This document shows positions 23,933 through 33,371 of a stretch of 64,000 nucleotides of DNA, in pieces. Position 1 is the stretch's first letter, and every line of letters starts with the position of its first letter. The notes below the pieces were generated by a model, which was not told where the DNA came from, made no database searches, and saw only the letters and a list, made by a program, of their open reading frames with translations. The DNA comes from Ruminococcus sp. Its GTDB lineage: Bacteria; Bacillota; Clostridia; Oscillospirales; Ruminococcaceae. The position numbers and the translations under genes are program-made. The stretch spans positions 1 through 64,000 of the forward strand of contig JAJQCE010000004.1 in assembly GCA_021202895.1 (NCBI GenBank). Direction: 5' to 3'.

Positions 23933-25963
23933 TTACTCTCCGTCCTTTAAAATTTCATTTGCGTCCAAAACCAGTACTATGCTTCCATCGCCTAAAATGC
24001 TTGTCCCTGCAAAGCCTGCGCCCTTTAGTCCAAGCGAAGCGAGAATAGGCGAAAACGGCTTTATTACAATTTGCATAGCCTCCGTCACATCGTCTGCAAA
24101 CAACGCCGCTTCTCCCTTTGCGGTCTGACAAATGAGCATTATTCCCTCGTCAAGCTCCTCAACCGCACCTGAAAGTGAAAATATTTCAGAGAGCCTTATA
24201 ACTCTAAGCAGCTTTCCACCGCCTGACGGCATTACAGCTTCATGTCCGTCTGGTGAAATAACTATCTGCTCCTTTTTCGCTCTGAAAACCTCCGTAAGGT
24301 ATGTGACGGGCAAAGCGTATTCCTGTCCGCAGAGCATTAAACCCATGCAGTCGCTGATTGAGAGCGACATCGGCACTCTGATGGTAAACACCGAACCTTC
24401 TCCGAAAACCGAATCAACCGCCAGCGAGCCGCCCAGCTTCTCAAGGTTTTTCTTAACCACGTCCATTCCGACCCCTCGTCCGGAATATTCAGTCACCGTC
24501 TTGTTTGTCGTAAAGCCTGGAGCTAAAATAAAGTCGAAAATCTCCTTTTCAGTGTACTCGCTGTCAGGCTTGGTGAGAAGTCCTCTCTGCCTTGCCTTTT
24601 CAAGAATTTCAGCCGAATTCATGCCCGCTCCGTTGTCCGCAACCTTGACAATAACGTCGCTTGCGTCGTAATATGCCGAAAGCGTTACAAGCGGCGGCTC
24701 TGTTTTGTTTGCCGCCTCACGCTCCTGCGGAGCTTCTATCCCGTGGTCAATTGCGTTTCTGACAAGGTGCATAAGCGGATCGCCCAGCATATCGGAAACC
24801 GACTTGTCCACCTCTGTTTCTTCGCCCTCAAAGACAAGCCTGACGTTCTTTTTGAGCGTCTTGTTCATATCTCTTACCACTCTGTTCATCTTTGAAAAAG
24901 CTCCGCTTATCGGCACCATTCGCACCGACATAACCATATCCTGAAGCTCGTCCGTAAGCTTTTTTAGCTCTCTTGCCGACTTGTCAAAGTTCGGTATGTT
25001 ATTTCTGTATGGAACCAAATCAGGGCTGTGCAGTGCCTCCGATTCGGCTATTACAATTTCCTGCGAAAGCCGCATAAGCCTGTCCAGCTTTTCAAGCTTG
25101 ACGGAAATTATAGCATTTGCACCGCTTTCACCCGATTTTTTGCTTTCGCTCTGCTTAACCTGCTGCTGTGAAGTTTCCTTGCTTTGCTCCTTTTCATTAG
25201 AGTGCACAAGCTGCGGATTGTCAACCTGCGGCAGAACCTCCTGTGCGTCCATAACGTCAATCGCATTCTTTATTTTTTCCAGAGTAGCAAGCGGATTATC
25301 GGTTTTAAGCTTTATAATAAAGCCGTATGCCGCTATTTGCTCTCCTGCCGCATCATCGTCAAGGTTCTTTGGCAGAGTAGCCATAAGCGTTTCATTTTTA
25401 AGCTGTCCCAAAAGCGTCATCGCTCTTAGCTCCGGCATAAGGCAGCTCTCAACAAAGTCCACCTTAAACACGGCTGTTTTGTCATCGTCATCCTTAGAAA
25501 AAATATCGTTTGCGTTGTAGCCGTCACTGCCGCTTTCGTTTTGAGCTGCGGGCTTGCCCTTCATTATATCTGCAAAGGCTTCAACGGCTGAAATTTTATC
25601 GCTGAAATCCGAAAGAGGAACACTCTCGTCAGTGAGGCTTTCTATCTCGCCCTTAAGGCTGTCAGAGCCGTCATACAAAAGCTCAAACAACCGCTCCTTG
25701 TCATAGCTTATACTCGGATTGTCGCGGATAAGCGAAAACAAATCCTCAAGTGAGTGAGCAAGCTTAGACATGCTCTGAAGTCCCATCATAGAGGCTGAAC
25801 CCTTGACGGTGTGCATTATTCTGAAAATTTCGCCTATATCGTCGGCACTCAAACCCTCCTGCTCGGCAGCTATAAGTCTGTCGTCAAGCTTTTCAAGCAA
25901 ATCGCTTGTTTCAAAAACGAACACATCCAACATAGCCGACATTGACGAATCAAATTTAGGCAT
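23933..25963 (-). CDS. cheA: CheA chemotaxis histidine kinase
   Basis: 676 residues from the ATG at 25963 (GGAGG upstream; the longer ORF lies in the preceding gene). Domains in order: Hpt/P1 (1-~110) with the phosphorylated His in IMHTVKGSAS; a P2-like region; P3 dimerisation helices (~290-370); a HATPase with N box LMHLVRNAIDHGIE, DNGAGM and GRGVGMDVV; and a C-terminal CheW-like P5 (~540-676). All catalytic motifs are intact. It starts the chemotaxis block 14 bp behind ydbT, without its own visible promoter. Confidence 0.95.
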   Translation of the reverse strand: MPKFDSSMSAMLDVFVFETSDLLEKLDDRLIAAEQEGLSADDIGEIFRIMHTVKGSASMMGLQSMSKLAHSLEDLFSLIRDNPSISYDKERLFELLYDGSDSLKGEIESLTDESVPLSDFSDKISAVEAFADIMKGKPAAQNESGSDGYNANDIFSKDDDDKTAVFKVDFVESCLMPELRAMTLLGQLKNETLMATLPKNLDDDAAGEQIAAYGFIIKLKTDNPLATLEKIKNAIDVMDAQEVLPQVDNPQLVHSNEKEQSKETSQQQVKQSESKKSGESGANAIISVKLEKLDRLMRLSQEIVIAESEALHSPDLVPYRNNIPNFDKSARELKKLTDELQDMVMSVRMVPISGAFSKMNRVVRDMNKTLKKNVRLVFEGEETEVDKSVSDMLGDPLMHLVRNAIDHGIEAPQEREAANKTEPPLVTLSAYYDASDVIVKVADNGAGMNSAEILEKARQRGLLTKPDSEYTEKEIFDFILAPGFTTNKTVTEYSGRGVGMDVVKKNLEKLGGSLAVDSVFGEGSVFTIRVPMSLSISDCMGLMLCGQEYALPVTYLTEVFRAKKEQIVISPDGHEAVMPSGGGKLLRVIRLSEIFSLSGAVEELDEGIMLICQTAKGEAALFADDVTEAMQIVIKPFSPILASLGLKGAGFAGTSILGDGSIVLVLDANEILKDGE

Positions 25964-25977
25964 TTTAATTCCTCCGT

Positions 25978-27468
25978 TCACTCGAACATTACATATCCCT
26001 CTCGCAGGCACAGACTGCGGACGTCCTCATACGGCATGTATTTAAGCTTGTGGCAGGTCTGCTTCTCACTGACAGTGTAAACCCACAGCGTGCAGGTGTG
26101 GTTTATAAGCTGAATGGGATTTCTTGTAATTCTCATTTTGCTTATATTTTGCTTCGGGAAAAGCAGCTTGTGAAATTTATAGCCCTTGCAGTAGTTAAGC
26201 ACACAGCCCTTGTCGCTGAAGCCTACCGAAGTGTTAAACGCCGCCGCCGTCTTTACCACCACCAGCCATATAAGCGGCACTGCCGCAATTACAATAAGCG
26301 AATTTAAATCAGCAAAGCGATCCGCAAAAAAGTATTGAAGCACTTTTATAGCCACAGGTGGAATCGCACAGAAAATCACAGGGAAAAATACAAATCTTGG
26401 CACGTCCTTGCCTGAGGTTCTTACCTCTGGCTTAGGCTTAGGCAAATCGGGAACCAAAAGCTTAAGCGAAGCGTTCATCTGCTGGTATGTCGTTATAGGA
26501 ATCAGCGCTGAAATTTCCCTGCGCCGCTTTCCGTAGCCCGTGCAGTCGAGCGTTACCGAGCAAATTTTAAATATCTTCATAAGCAGCGTCTGCGTTATAT
26601 CGTAATAGTTCACCATCGAGCGGTTGATAATGTGCCTCCGCTTTATCATAACTCCGCTTTTAACCAGAAGCTGATTGTCGGTTCTCGCAACGGTAAAGGA
26701 CCAGTGCCGTGAAAGCGTGGCTATAAACGAAATAAACCAGCCTGCTATTACAATTCCAGCCACAACCAATATCGCTCCTGGAATTGTTTTTGAAATATTT
26801 AAAAACTGACTGTCAACAGCAGTAATACCATCGTTCACACGCTGTATAACCTGTTGTTCCGTTTCAAAGCCGACTATTTTGTACGCTTCAAACATAAAGG
26901 TAGCAAACAGGATTATTCCAGAAAGTATCGAAGTAAACAGCAGTGAAAACACCATAAGATGACTCTTTTTCGGCGAGAAGCTGACCTTAGGCTTGTCGTC
27001 GGAAAGCGTGGTTAGAAAATCGTACAGCACATCGGCGTTTTTCTGTGACATTACCAGCTTTATATCCTCATCGGTTACAGTTTGAGCATTGGTTTCAATG
27101 TAAATTGTGTGCGCCTTGAACAGGCGATTATACCAGCTCTGACAAAATGACACGGTAGTCATTTCGGAAAAGAAAACCTTGGTCTTGACTATTCCGAAAA
27201 GTCCTGTATAAGCGACTATACCGTCGTTTTCAATGTTAAACCTTACAAAAGCCCAGCGCAGAACGGCAATTGCGAAAATGCCCGTTATCGCAAGAATATC
27301 CACCCAGTTTGTCTTTATCCAGCTTTGAAAATCGAATCTTGAAGCTATCAGGTATTTTGAAAGAGGAATCAAAAGCAGCCAGAGGTTTCGAGAGGTGTAG
27401 TCTATAAGCTTTAAAGGGTGCTGTCTGTGACGAAAAAACCGTCTGACAGCGTTTGTTTTTTCACTCAT
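25978..27468 (-). CDS. ydbT: bPH2-domain membrane protein, YdbT-like
   Basis: 496 residues, the usual YdbT length. Several membrane helices (~35-70, ~165-195, ~225-255, ~365-420) are interspersed with three bacterial PH (bPH2) regions, e.g. NDGIVAYTGLFGIVKTKVFFSEMTTV, DNQLLVKSGVMIKRRHIINRSMVNYYDI and the C-terminal NYCKGYKFHKLLFPKQNI. YdbS/YdbT pairs are conserved in Firmicutes; in Bacillus they contribute to resistance to some antimicrobial compounds. Molecular role unknown. Overlaps ydbS by 8 bp. Confidence 0.8.
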   Translation of the reverse strand: MSEKTNAVRRFFRHRQHPLKLIDYTSRNLWLLLIPLSKYLIASRFDFQSWIKTNWVDILAITGIFAIAVLRWAFVRFNIENDGIVAYTGLFGIVKTKVFFSEMTTVSFCQSWYNRLFKAHTIYIETNAQTVTDEDIKLVMSQKNADVLYDFLTTLSDDKPKVSFSPKKSHLMVFSLLFTSILSGIILFATFMFEAYKIVGFETEQQVIQRVNDGITAVDSQFLNISKTIPGAILVVAGIVIAGWFISFIATLSRHWSFTVARTDNQLLVKSGVMIKRRHIINRSMVNYYDITQTLLMKIFKICSVTLDCTGYGKRRREISALIPITTYQQMNASLKLLVPDLPKPKPEVRTSGKDVPRFVFFPVIFCAIPPVAIKVLQYFFADRFADLNSLIVIAAVPLIWLVVVKTAAAFNTSVGFSDKGCVLNYCKGYKFHKLLFPKQNISKMRITRNPIQLINHTCTLWVYTVSEKQTCHKLKYMPYEDVRSLCLREGYVMFE

Positions 27469-27922
27469 TTGCCCCGTCCTCTCTCTGCGTGATAAGCTTG
27501 TTTAGCGAATCAACAAAGCTTAGCACATCTTTTTTTCTCATAAAGCAAAGTATCAGTCTTGAGCCAAGCGCATTTATCACCACAAAGTTAAAGCCTGTAA
27601 CGCTTCCTAGCGGCGTTATCATTGACGAAACCGATTTTATCGAGCTTATCGGCATATAGTCGTTTTTGTAGGTGAAAAAGCCGCCTGCCACCGCCACCTC
27701 GTTGTTTGTAAGCACAACCTTTGCGTGAATAAAATAATGAGGTATAACGGCTATCGCAACAATAAGAATTAAAAACCAGATAACAGCCGATATAATCCAC
27801 AATACTTCATCAGAAAGCATTGTTACATAACGGTACAAAAGAATATTAAGTGCCGCTCCTATCACTGCAAGCAGCAGATAAAACGTAAGCATCGCCCTTT
27901 TCGCAGGCAGGTATTTTTTCAA
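27461..27922 (-). CDS. ydbS: bPH2-domain membrane protein, YdbS-like
   Basis: 153 residues. Two N-terminal membrane helices (~10-65) are followed by one bPH2 domain (VVLTNNEVAVAGGFFTYKNDYMPISSIKSV). Partner of the overlapping YdbT-like protein; the pair likely forms one membrane complex. Confidence 0.8.
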   Translation of the reverse strand: MKKYLPAKRAMLTFYLLLAVIGAALNILLYRYVTMLSDEVLWIISAVIWFLILIVAIAVIPHYFIHAKVVLTNNEVAVAGGFFTYKNDYMPISSIKSVSSMITPLGSVTGFNFVVINALGSRLILCFMRKKDVLSFVDSLNKLITQREDGANE

Positions 27923-27957
27923 TGCTCCTTCTCCTTATCTTTTTTTCTATGCTTTAT

Positions 27958-28809
27958 TCAGATAACCGCCTGTGCGTGACGAGTTACATGACAGCCGACA
28001 TTGACCGCAACAGGCAGACCTGCAATATGCGTTGGGGCTTGCTCTATATTTACCGCAAGGCAGGTCTGCATGCCGCCGAAGCCCTGTGGACCTATCCCTA
28101 AACGATTGATACTCTCAAGCATTTTCTGCTCTAAAGCAGCATACCTCGGACTAGAATTTCTGAGCGAAACGCTGCGGCAGAGCGCTCTCTTTGCAAGCAG
28201 CGCACAGCCCTCAAAATTGCCGCCTATTCCAACTCCGATTACAATCGGCGGACACGGATTAGAACCAGCCTGTGCGCAGACGTCAGTTACAAAAGCTATA
28301 ATTTCATCCTCTGTAACAGACGGCGTCATCATCCTAAGCTGCGACATATTTTCACTGCCAAAGCCTTTAGGTGCCGCCATAACGCTCACCTTATCGCCGC
28401 TGACAATCCGCATATGTATCAAAGCAGGTGTATTGTCGTTGGTGTTCACTCGCTCAAGCGGATCGCTCACTATAGATTTTCTAAGCAGCCCATCAGTGTA
28501 GCCTAAAGCCACACCCTTGTTTACAGCTTCGTACAAATCGCCGCCTGTAAAATGCACGTCCTGACCTATATCCAGGAAAATCACAGCCATTCCCGTGTCC
28601 TGACAAATCGGCAGGCTTTCATTTTCTGCAGCCTTTAAATTATCCAGAATATCCTCAAAAACCGCTTTGCCCACAGCCGATTCTTCTTTAAGCGCACCGC
28701 ATTTTATGCACTCGCACATATCGTCAGGCAGCAGCATATTCGCTTTTATACAAAGCTCCTTTACCGTTTCCGTTACCCTTGAAACGTCAATTTCTTTTAC
28801 ACTACTCAT
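27958..28809 (-). CDS. fumarate hydratase class I, alpha subunit-like
   Basis: 283 residues, the size of the stand-alone alpha subunit (FumA/TtdA N-terminal domain). Conserved Cys ligands for the 4Fe-4S cluster are in LPICQDTGM, GSNPCPP and NFEGCALLA. The blocks TNDNTPA, APKGFGSENMS and GIGPQGFGG are typical. The family dehydrates malate or tartrate with a beta subunit that is usually encoded next door; here the downstream neighbour is ydbS, so the partner must be elsewhere. It overlaps the amidohydrolase gene by 4 bp (ATGA). Confidence 0.88.
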   Translation of the reverse strand: MSSVKEIDVSRVTETVKELCIKANMLLPDDMCECIKCGALKEESAVGKAVFEDILDNLKAAENESLPICQDTGMAVIFLDIGQDVHFTGGDLYEAVNKGVALGYTDGLLRKSIVSDPLERVNTNDNTPALIHMRIVSGDKVSVMAAPKGFGSENMSQLRMMTPSVTEDEIIAFVTDVCAQAGSNPCPPIVIGVGIGGNFEGCALLAKRALCRSVSLRNSSPRYAALEQKMLESINRLGIGPQGFGGMQTCLAVNIEQAPTHIAGLPVAVNVGCHVTRHAQAVI

Positions 28810-29963
28810 CTCAATTTATCCTTTACCGTTTTTCCTCCGATAATCACAAGTTTAGGATCGCTCATTATTTCAAACGGCGAACCGTCGAACACGCACAGAT
28901 CCGCTCTTTTTCCGACCTCAACCGAGCCTGCAATATCGTCAATCCCTCCTGCCTCTGCGGCGTTTATCGTAACCGCTTCAAGAGCCGCTTCAAAGCTTAA
29001 TCCATGCTTCATCGCAATCCCGACCGTTATCGGCAGGTACTCAATCGGAGTTTCGCTGTGGTCTGTGCATATGCAGATTTTAACTCCGCTTTCACTCAGA
29101 ACCGCTGCATTTTTCGGAGTGATATTTAAAAGCTCAGGCTTGCAGGCGTCGCAGATGATCGGACCTATCACGGCGGTGACATTTTCCTTTGCAAGCTCAT
29201 CGGCAATAAGATGCCCGTCCGTGCAGTGTATAAGCACGCAGTCAAGCGAAAATTCCTTGCTTATCCTTATCGCAGTGAAAATATCGTCCGCACGGTGACA
29301 GTGAAAGTGCGCTTTTATCTTGCCGTTCAAAAGCGGCATAAGCGCTTCGCTTTTGAGATCCGTTTCAGGCATTTCATCATCTGCGGAGGAATGTTCCTTG
29401 TCGGACATATACCGCTTTGCCTTTGCAAGAGCTTCTCTTATAATCGCCGCCGTCGCCATTCTCGTGCAGGGCGTTTCATCTCGGTTTAGGTATGTCATCT
29501 TAGGATTTTCACCTAAAGCGAATTTTATACCTGCCCGCCGATAAATCATATCGTCAATTCTTTTTCCAAGCGTTGAAACGGCGATAATATCTCCTGCGAC
29601 AGGATTCATTGAACCGGGTGAAATCAGCACTGATGTGATTCCCACCTCACGAGCCTTTTTAAAGCTCTCGTCAAACGGATTCACAGCGTCCATAACTCTC
29701 AGCTGTGCCGAGCAGGGTTGAGATTCCTCGTTAAAATCCTCGCTCTCTATTCCCACTCCGTTTGTCGTAAGTCCTAAATGCGTGTGAGCGTCTATAAAGC
29801 CAGGGTAAAGCGCAAAGCCCTTAGCGTCAATATCGCCGCTTTCCGCTGCCGTTTCTCCCTCGCTTACGGCGGTGATTTTGCCGTTTTTGATTTCAACCCA
29901 GCCGTTTTCAATAACTTGCCGCAATTCGTTCAGCGTATATATTTTTGCATTGTATATCTTCAT
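28806..29963 (-). CDS. metal-dependent amidohydrolase (imidazolonepropionase-like)
   Basis: 385 residues. A TIM-barrel amidohydrolase with FIDAHTHLGL (HxH metal site), further His in HFHCHRAD and LIHCTDGH, and Asp in CICTDHSETP. The N- and C-terminal strands (KIYNAKIYTL, VGKRADLCVFDG) form the usual beta-sandwich. Closest by eye to COG1228-type imidazolonepropionase relatives; the substrate cannot be stated. No histidine-degradation genes are near. Its ribosome site is weakly placed (AAGGAG about 14 nt from the ATG). Confidence 0.8.
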   Translation of the reverse strand: MKIYNAKIYTLNELRQVIENGWVEIKNGKITAVSEGETAAESGDIDAKGFALYPGFIDAHTHLGLTTNGVGIESEDFNEESQPCSAQLRVMDAVNPFDESFKKAREVGITSVLISPGSMNPVAGDIIAVSTLGKRIDDMIYRRAGIKFALGENPKMTYLNRDETPCTRMATAAIIREALAKAKRYMSDKEHSSADDEMPETDLKSEALMPLLNGKIKAHFHCHRADDIFTAIRISKEFSLDCVLIHCTDGHLIADELAKENVTAVIGPIICDACKPELLNITPKNAAVLSESGVKICICTDHSETPIEYLPITVGIAMKHGLSFEAALEAVTINAAEAGGIDDIAGSVEVGKRADLCVFDGSPFEIMSDPKLVIIGGKTVKDKLR

Positions 29964-29983
29964 AATATTTATGTTAAATCTCC

Positions 29984-30427
29984 TTAATTCGTTCCTGTGC
30001 TTCCAAAACCGCCTGAACCTCTCTGCGTTTCGTCAAGCTCGTCTGCTTCGACAATTTCAGGCGTCACAATCGGCGTAACCACAAGCTGCGCTACACGCTC
30101 GCCGTCATTCACCGTAAAATCAAAAGATGAGCTGTTGTGAAGCGGAATGAAAATCTCTCCTCGGTAGTCTAAATCCACTACTCCGACACAGTTTGCAGGA
30201 GCGATACCATGCTTTGCCGCAAGAGATGAGCGTGCGTAAATAAGCAGCACATAGCCGCTTTCAGCGTCAAGCGACACGCAAATTCCAGTCGGAATTTTCT
30301 CCGTCTGTCCCTTTGCTATAGTTATCGGCTCGTCAACACAGGCGAACAAATCAAAGCCGGCACTGTCAGCCGTCATTCGTTTAGGAAGCTGCGCCGATTC
30401 TCTAAGCCTTTTTACTCTTAGATCCAT
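29984..30427 (-). CDS. dut: dUTP diphosphatase
   Basis: 147 residues from the ATG at 30427. Trimeric dUTPase motifs in order: AGFDLFAC (1), ARSSLAAKHGI (2), NCVGVVDLDYRGEI (3), VNDGERVAQLVV (4) and the C-terminal RGSGGFGSTG (5) that closes the active site. It hydrolyses dUTP to dUMP and limits uracil in DNA. It starts 5 bp after the U32 gene. Confidence 0.95.
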   Translation of the reverse strand: MDLRVKRLRESAQLPKRMTADSAGFDLFACVDEPITIAKGQTEKIPTGICVSLDAESGYVLLIYARSSLAAKHGIAPANCVGVVDLDYRGEIFIPLHNSSSFDFTVNDGERVAQLVVTPIVTPEIVEADELDETQRGSGGFGSTGTN

Positions 30428-30432
30428 TGCCT

Positions 30433-32535
30433 TCAATCCTTTCCGTTCTTTAGCCCACGATAATACAAGCCTCTTGTAACACACCTGCTTTCAACAGGCT
30501 TGCCGCTCTTAAAAGCGTCAATCACAGCCGCTGTCTGCGCTTTGTTTTCGTCAAAAAAGTGTAGCTCAAAAAAATCCACAGTAAAATCACCCTGTTTGTC
30601 GCTTATGCTCAACAAATCGCTGTTTAAAATCTCAACGTATCCAAGCTGCTTTGAGCATCTGACTTTAAAAGTGCGACCGGTACGGTCAAAAAGCTCTCCC
30701 TTGCAATTTTTACAGCTATCGCCGTGCAGAGTGTACAGCGGACAGTTTATATTTAGCATAAGCGGCAGTCTGCCGTATGCGAAAGCTCCAGTCTGACAGT
30801 CAGCTTCAATTTTGTTAATCTGTTCAGCCTTAAGCTCCGCCGACAAAACTGCATCCTTTGCACCAAGAGCGTTAATCACCTTAAGCGCATATGAATTTGT
30901 GATGTTCTGTCTTATCGAAGCGTGAGCGCAAAGCGAAAGAGTGTGTGCCATTTCAAGCTGTGCAATGCCGTGACAGAGAATGTGATTTATCCCTAAAGCG
31001 TGCGCCTCTTCAAGCAGCTTGAAATCTCTTTTCTCGTCAAGAGAAAACTGCGGCATAGAAATCCCCAGCTTATCTTTATCAAAACGTTCGCAGGCATATT
31101 TTATCAGCCCTATATCAGGCGGCAAAAAGCAAAGCTCAACTGATTTACTTTCAAGCACCGCTTCAAGCTGTTTGGAATTTGAAATTACAGCTCTTAGCGC
31201 AGGTCTTTTGACAGGCGCTCTTTTTTCTTTTCTCTTATTAAGCTCAAGAGAATCAAGTGCATTATCATCGAAGGGTATTTTATGAGTGAAAAAATCTCTG
31301 CGCTTTTGCGCCATCTGCTCCGTAAGGCTTCGTCGTGCGGCGTTCAATTGCGCAGAGCTTACAAAAAGCTCCTCGTCAATTTCAAGCTCGCCGTTGCCGT
31401 ACTCAAAAAAAGTATCGCCCAACTTTGACAGCGCTTTTTCAACAAAAATCTCATCGCAGGGCTTGCTTTTTGAAGCATCAGGCACTTCTCCTGTATATTC
31501 TGCGCAAAGTCCGTTTTCGTCACAGCATTTAACCTTTAAAGGCTCGCCCTTTTTTATCGAAACAAAAAAATCAAGCCGTGAAAGCTTATGCTCATGCCTG
31601 TAAAGCTCATGGATTTTAGGATTTGCCGCAGCTGATTTTACAGCGTCCTCCTCAGTGCGCCTGCCGAACATACAGCGTCCTCTTTCGCCTTTGTAATAGC
31701 CGTCAGTAAAGCCGCCCCTTGAAAAGACGTCCTCAAGCAGCTCCCTGTCAAAAGCTTCGCCGCAAAGTGCACATTTTGCGCTGTAAGCTGTCAGTGCGGC
31801 ATATTCGGGACGCTTCATGCGCCCCTCGATTTTCATCGAGCCTACTCCCATTTCCTCAAGCTTCGGCAAATGCTCAAGCAGGCTCATATCCTTAAGCGAA
31901 AGCGCGTAATCGCCGCATCCTTTTTCAATCGACCAAGGCAGGCGGCAGGGCTGTGCGCAAAGTCCTCGGTTTGCGCTTCTTGAGCCGATAATCGCACTCA
32001 TAAGGCACTGCCCTGAAACGGACATACACTGCGCTCCATGTACAAACGCTTCTGTTTCAATTCCTATTTTCTCTGCGTGACGGCAAAGAGCGGCAATGCA
32101 TCCGCCGTCAAGCTCCCTTGCAAGCACGACCTGCGAAAAGCCCAGCTTTTTCACAGCGTCAAGTCCAAGCTCGGTATGAATCGTCATCTGTGTAGAAGCG
32201 TGAAGCCTAAGCTTCGGACAGCAAGACCTTACGATACTTGCCACCGCCAGATCCTGCACAATTACAGCGTCAATCCCCACTCTGCACAAAAGCTTAAGCG
32301 TCAAAGCACATTCGTAAACCTGCGAATCGAACAAAAGCGTGTTCACCGCCGCATAGACCTTAACGCCTCGCTCGTGACAGAAGCTGACAGCCTGTTCAAG
32401 CTCGCTTTCATCGAAGTTCTCCGCCGCCGCTCTTGCGCTGAATTGCTTAAGTCCTAAATACACAGCGTCTGCTCCGCTTCTGACAGCGGCATAAAGATGC
32501 TCTGAGGAAGCTGCGGGAGATAAAATCTGCGCCAT
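30433..32535 (-). CDS. U32 family peptidase / tRNA hydroxylation-type protein
   Basis: 700 residues from the ATG at 32535, one base past the zapA stop. The N-terminal ~300 residues are the U32 domain: LSPAASSEHLYAAVRSGADAVYLG, EAFVHGAQCMSVSGQCLMS, PCRLPWS and SMKIEGRMK, with the Cys-rich cluster typical of the family. A DUF3656-like middle region and a C-terminal U32-like half (LMLNINCPLY, CKNCKG) follow. Once called collagenases, E. coli relatives (RlhA, TrhP) act in RNA hydroxylation, which may be the role here. Confidence 0.88.
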   Translation of the reverse strand: MAQILSPAASSEHLYAAVRSGADAVYLGLKQFSARAAAENFDESELEQAVSFCHERGVKVYAAVNTLLFDSQVYECALTLKLLCRVGIDAVIVQDLAVASIVRSCCPKLRLHASTQMTIHTELGLDAVKKLGFSQVVLARELDGGCIAALCRHAEKIGIETEAFVHGAQCMSVSGQCLMSAIIGSRSANRGLCAQPCRLPWSIEKGCGDYALSLKDMSLLEHLPKLEEMGVGSMKIEGRMKRPEYAALTAYSAKCALCGEAFDRELLEDVFSRGGFTDGYYKGERGRCMFGRRTEEDAVKSAAANPKIHELYRHEHKLSRLDFFVSIKKGEPLKVKCCDENGLCAEYTGEVPDASKSKPCDEIFVEKALSKLGDTFFEYGNGELEIDEELFVSSAQLNAARRSLTEQMAQKRRDFFTHKIPFDDNALDSLELNKRKEKRAPVKRPALRAVISNSKQLEAVLESKSVELCFLPPDIGLIKYACERFDKDKLGISMPQFSLDEKRDFKLLEEAHALGINHILCHGIAQLEMAHTLSLCAHASIRQNITNSYALKVINALGAKDAVLSAELKAEQINKIEADCQTGAFAYGRLPLMLNINCPLYTLHGDSCKNCKGELFDRTGRTFKVRCSKQLGYVEILNSDLLSISDKQGDFTVDFFELHFFDENKAQTAAVIDAFKSGKPVESRCVTRGLYYRGLKNGKD

Positions 32536-32536
32536 G

Positions 32537-33010
32537 CTATTTCTTGTTCTTATCAAGTCTTGAAGCTATCGGAGAGGACTTTTTCAGCTCATCTGTACCT
32601 AAAGCCTTTGTAATTCCTCCCATCACCATCTGTTCAGCGGTGCTGCCCTCTTCCTCAAAGCTCTTTCTTAACCTGATTTCACTTTCAAGCTGTCTGACTT
32701 TCTCTTTGAGCTGCTCGTTTTCCTTTTGAAGCTTTTCCGCTTTCGCACGACTCTCACTTGCGTCCTCCGCATAGGCGCTTATCTGCGTTCTGATGTTGTA
32801 TTCCGTCTCCTTGTTCTTGATAAGTTCATCAACACATTCAAGTGAAATAATCGCCGCCGCATCCTGAAGTGAAAGAGTTTTTTTCTGCGTCTTAAGCTGA
32901 GCCATCCGCTCATTAAGCATATTCGCTAAACGTTCGGTATATTCATCAGCTTCATCTGTAAGCATAGGATAGCTTCTGCCGTAAATATTTACAGTTACCT
33001 CTTTTTTCAT
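32537..33010 (-). CDS. zapA: cell division protein ZapA
   Basis: 157 residues. The N-terminal ZapA domain (VTVNIYGRSYPML..YTERLANMLNERM) is followed by a long coiled coil (~85-130). It promotes FtsZ bundling at the division ring. It is followed directly by the U32 gene, a pairing common in Clostridia. First gene of the ~12-kb run that ends with the chemotaxis genes. Confidence 0.9.
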   Translation of the reverse strand: MKKEVTVNIYGRSYPMLTDEADEYTERLANMLNERMAQLKTQKKTLSLQDAAAIISLECVDELIKNKETEYNIRTQISAYAEDASESRAKAEKLQKENEQLKEKVRQLESEIRLRKSFEEEGSTAEQMVMGGITKALGTDELKKSSPIASRLDKNKK

Positions 33011-33069
33011 ATTGGTTTCAACCTCCTTAAGTTTTTTTCCTTATTCGCAACAAGGATCCTTCTACTCTT

Positions 33070-33098
33070 ATTATACAACATTTTTATCAAATTGTAAA
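33070..33098 (-). promoter_or_regulatory. promoter of the zapA-U32-dut-...-che run
   Basis: Minus strand: TTTACA (33093-33098), 17-bp spacer, TATAAT (33070-33075). The only clear promoter I see before the 12-kb block down to 21169. Confidence 0.8.
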
Positions 33099-33162
33099 GA
33101 CCCTTTGAGCAAAAAATAAAAAGGTAAGCATACTGTTTTTTTGTGAAATTCATAAAAAATTA

Positions 33163-33191
33163 TTGACAAAGGCGTTCTCTTATTGTATAAT
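33163..33191 (+). promoter_or_regulatory. consensus promoter of the fucose operon
   Basis: TTGACA (33163-33168), 17-bp spacer, TATAAT (33186-33191). It lies 220 bp before fucI, with the MITE-like palindrome between them. Confidence 0.85.
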
Positions 33192-33211
33192 ATATATAAG
33201 TGCCGAACTAG

Positions 33212-33371
33212 GGCGTATTGACACTATCGCTCAACGCTTGTCTTACAGGTCTCTTTTCCGTATTTAATGCGTTAAAAATTCTTGACATACGTCAGTATGC
33301 CTGCGAATTTTTACCTTGAAATACGAAAAATATACCTGCAATCCAAACATTTCGGATAGTGTCAACACACC
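33212..33371. mobile_element. MITE-like palindromic element with CTAG target duplication
   Basis: 160 bp bounded by CTAG at 33208-33211 and 33372-33375. Terminal repeats GGCGTATTGACACTATC / GGTGTGTTGACACTATC (15 of 17 matches, inverted). The two halves pair along nearly the whole length, with matching CGTATTT / AAATACG and AAATTC / GAATTT blocks and a CATAC..GTATG centre. No ORF inside. A 4-bp YTAR duplication is typical of IS5-family insertion, so this looks like a non-autonomous IS5-type MITE. Flanking GCCGA / TCGGC extends the symmetry slightly beyond the duplication. Confidence 0.75.

Noticed and set aside
22403-25520. Long plus-strand frames opposite cheA, cheB and cheR
   Set aside because: They are antisense shadows of well-recognised genes, without ribosome sites or family features.
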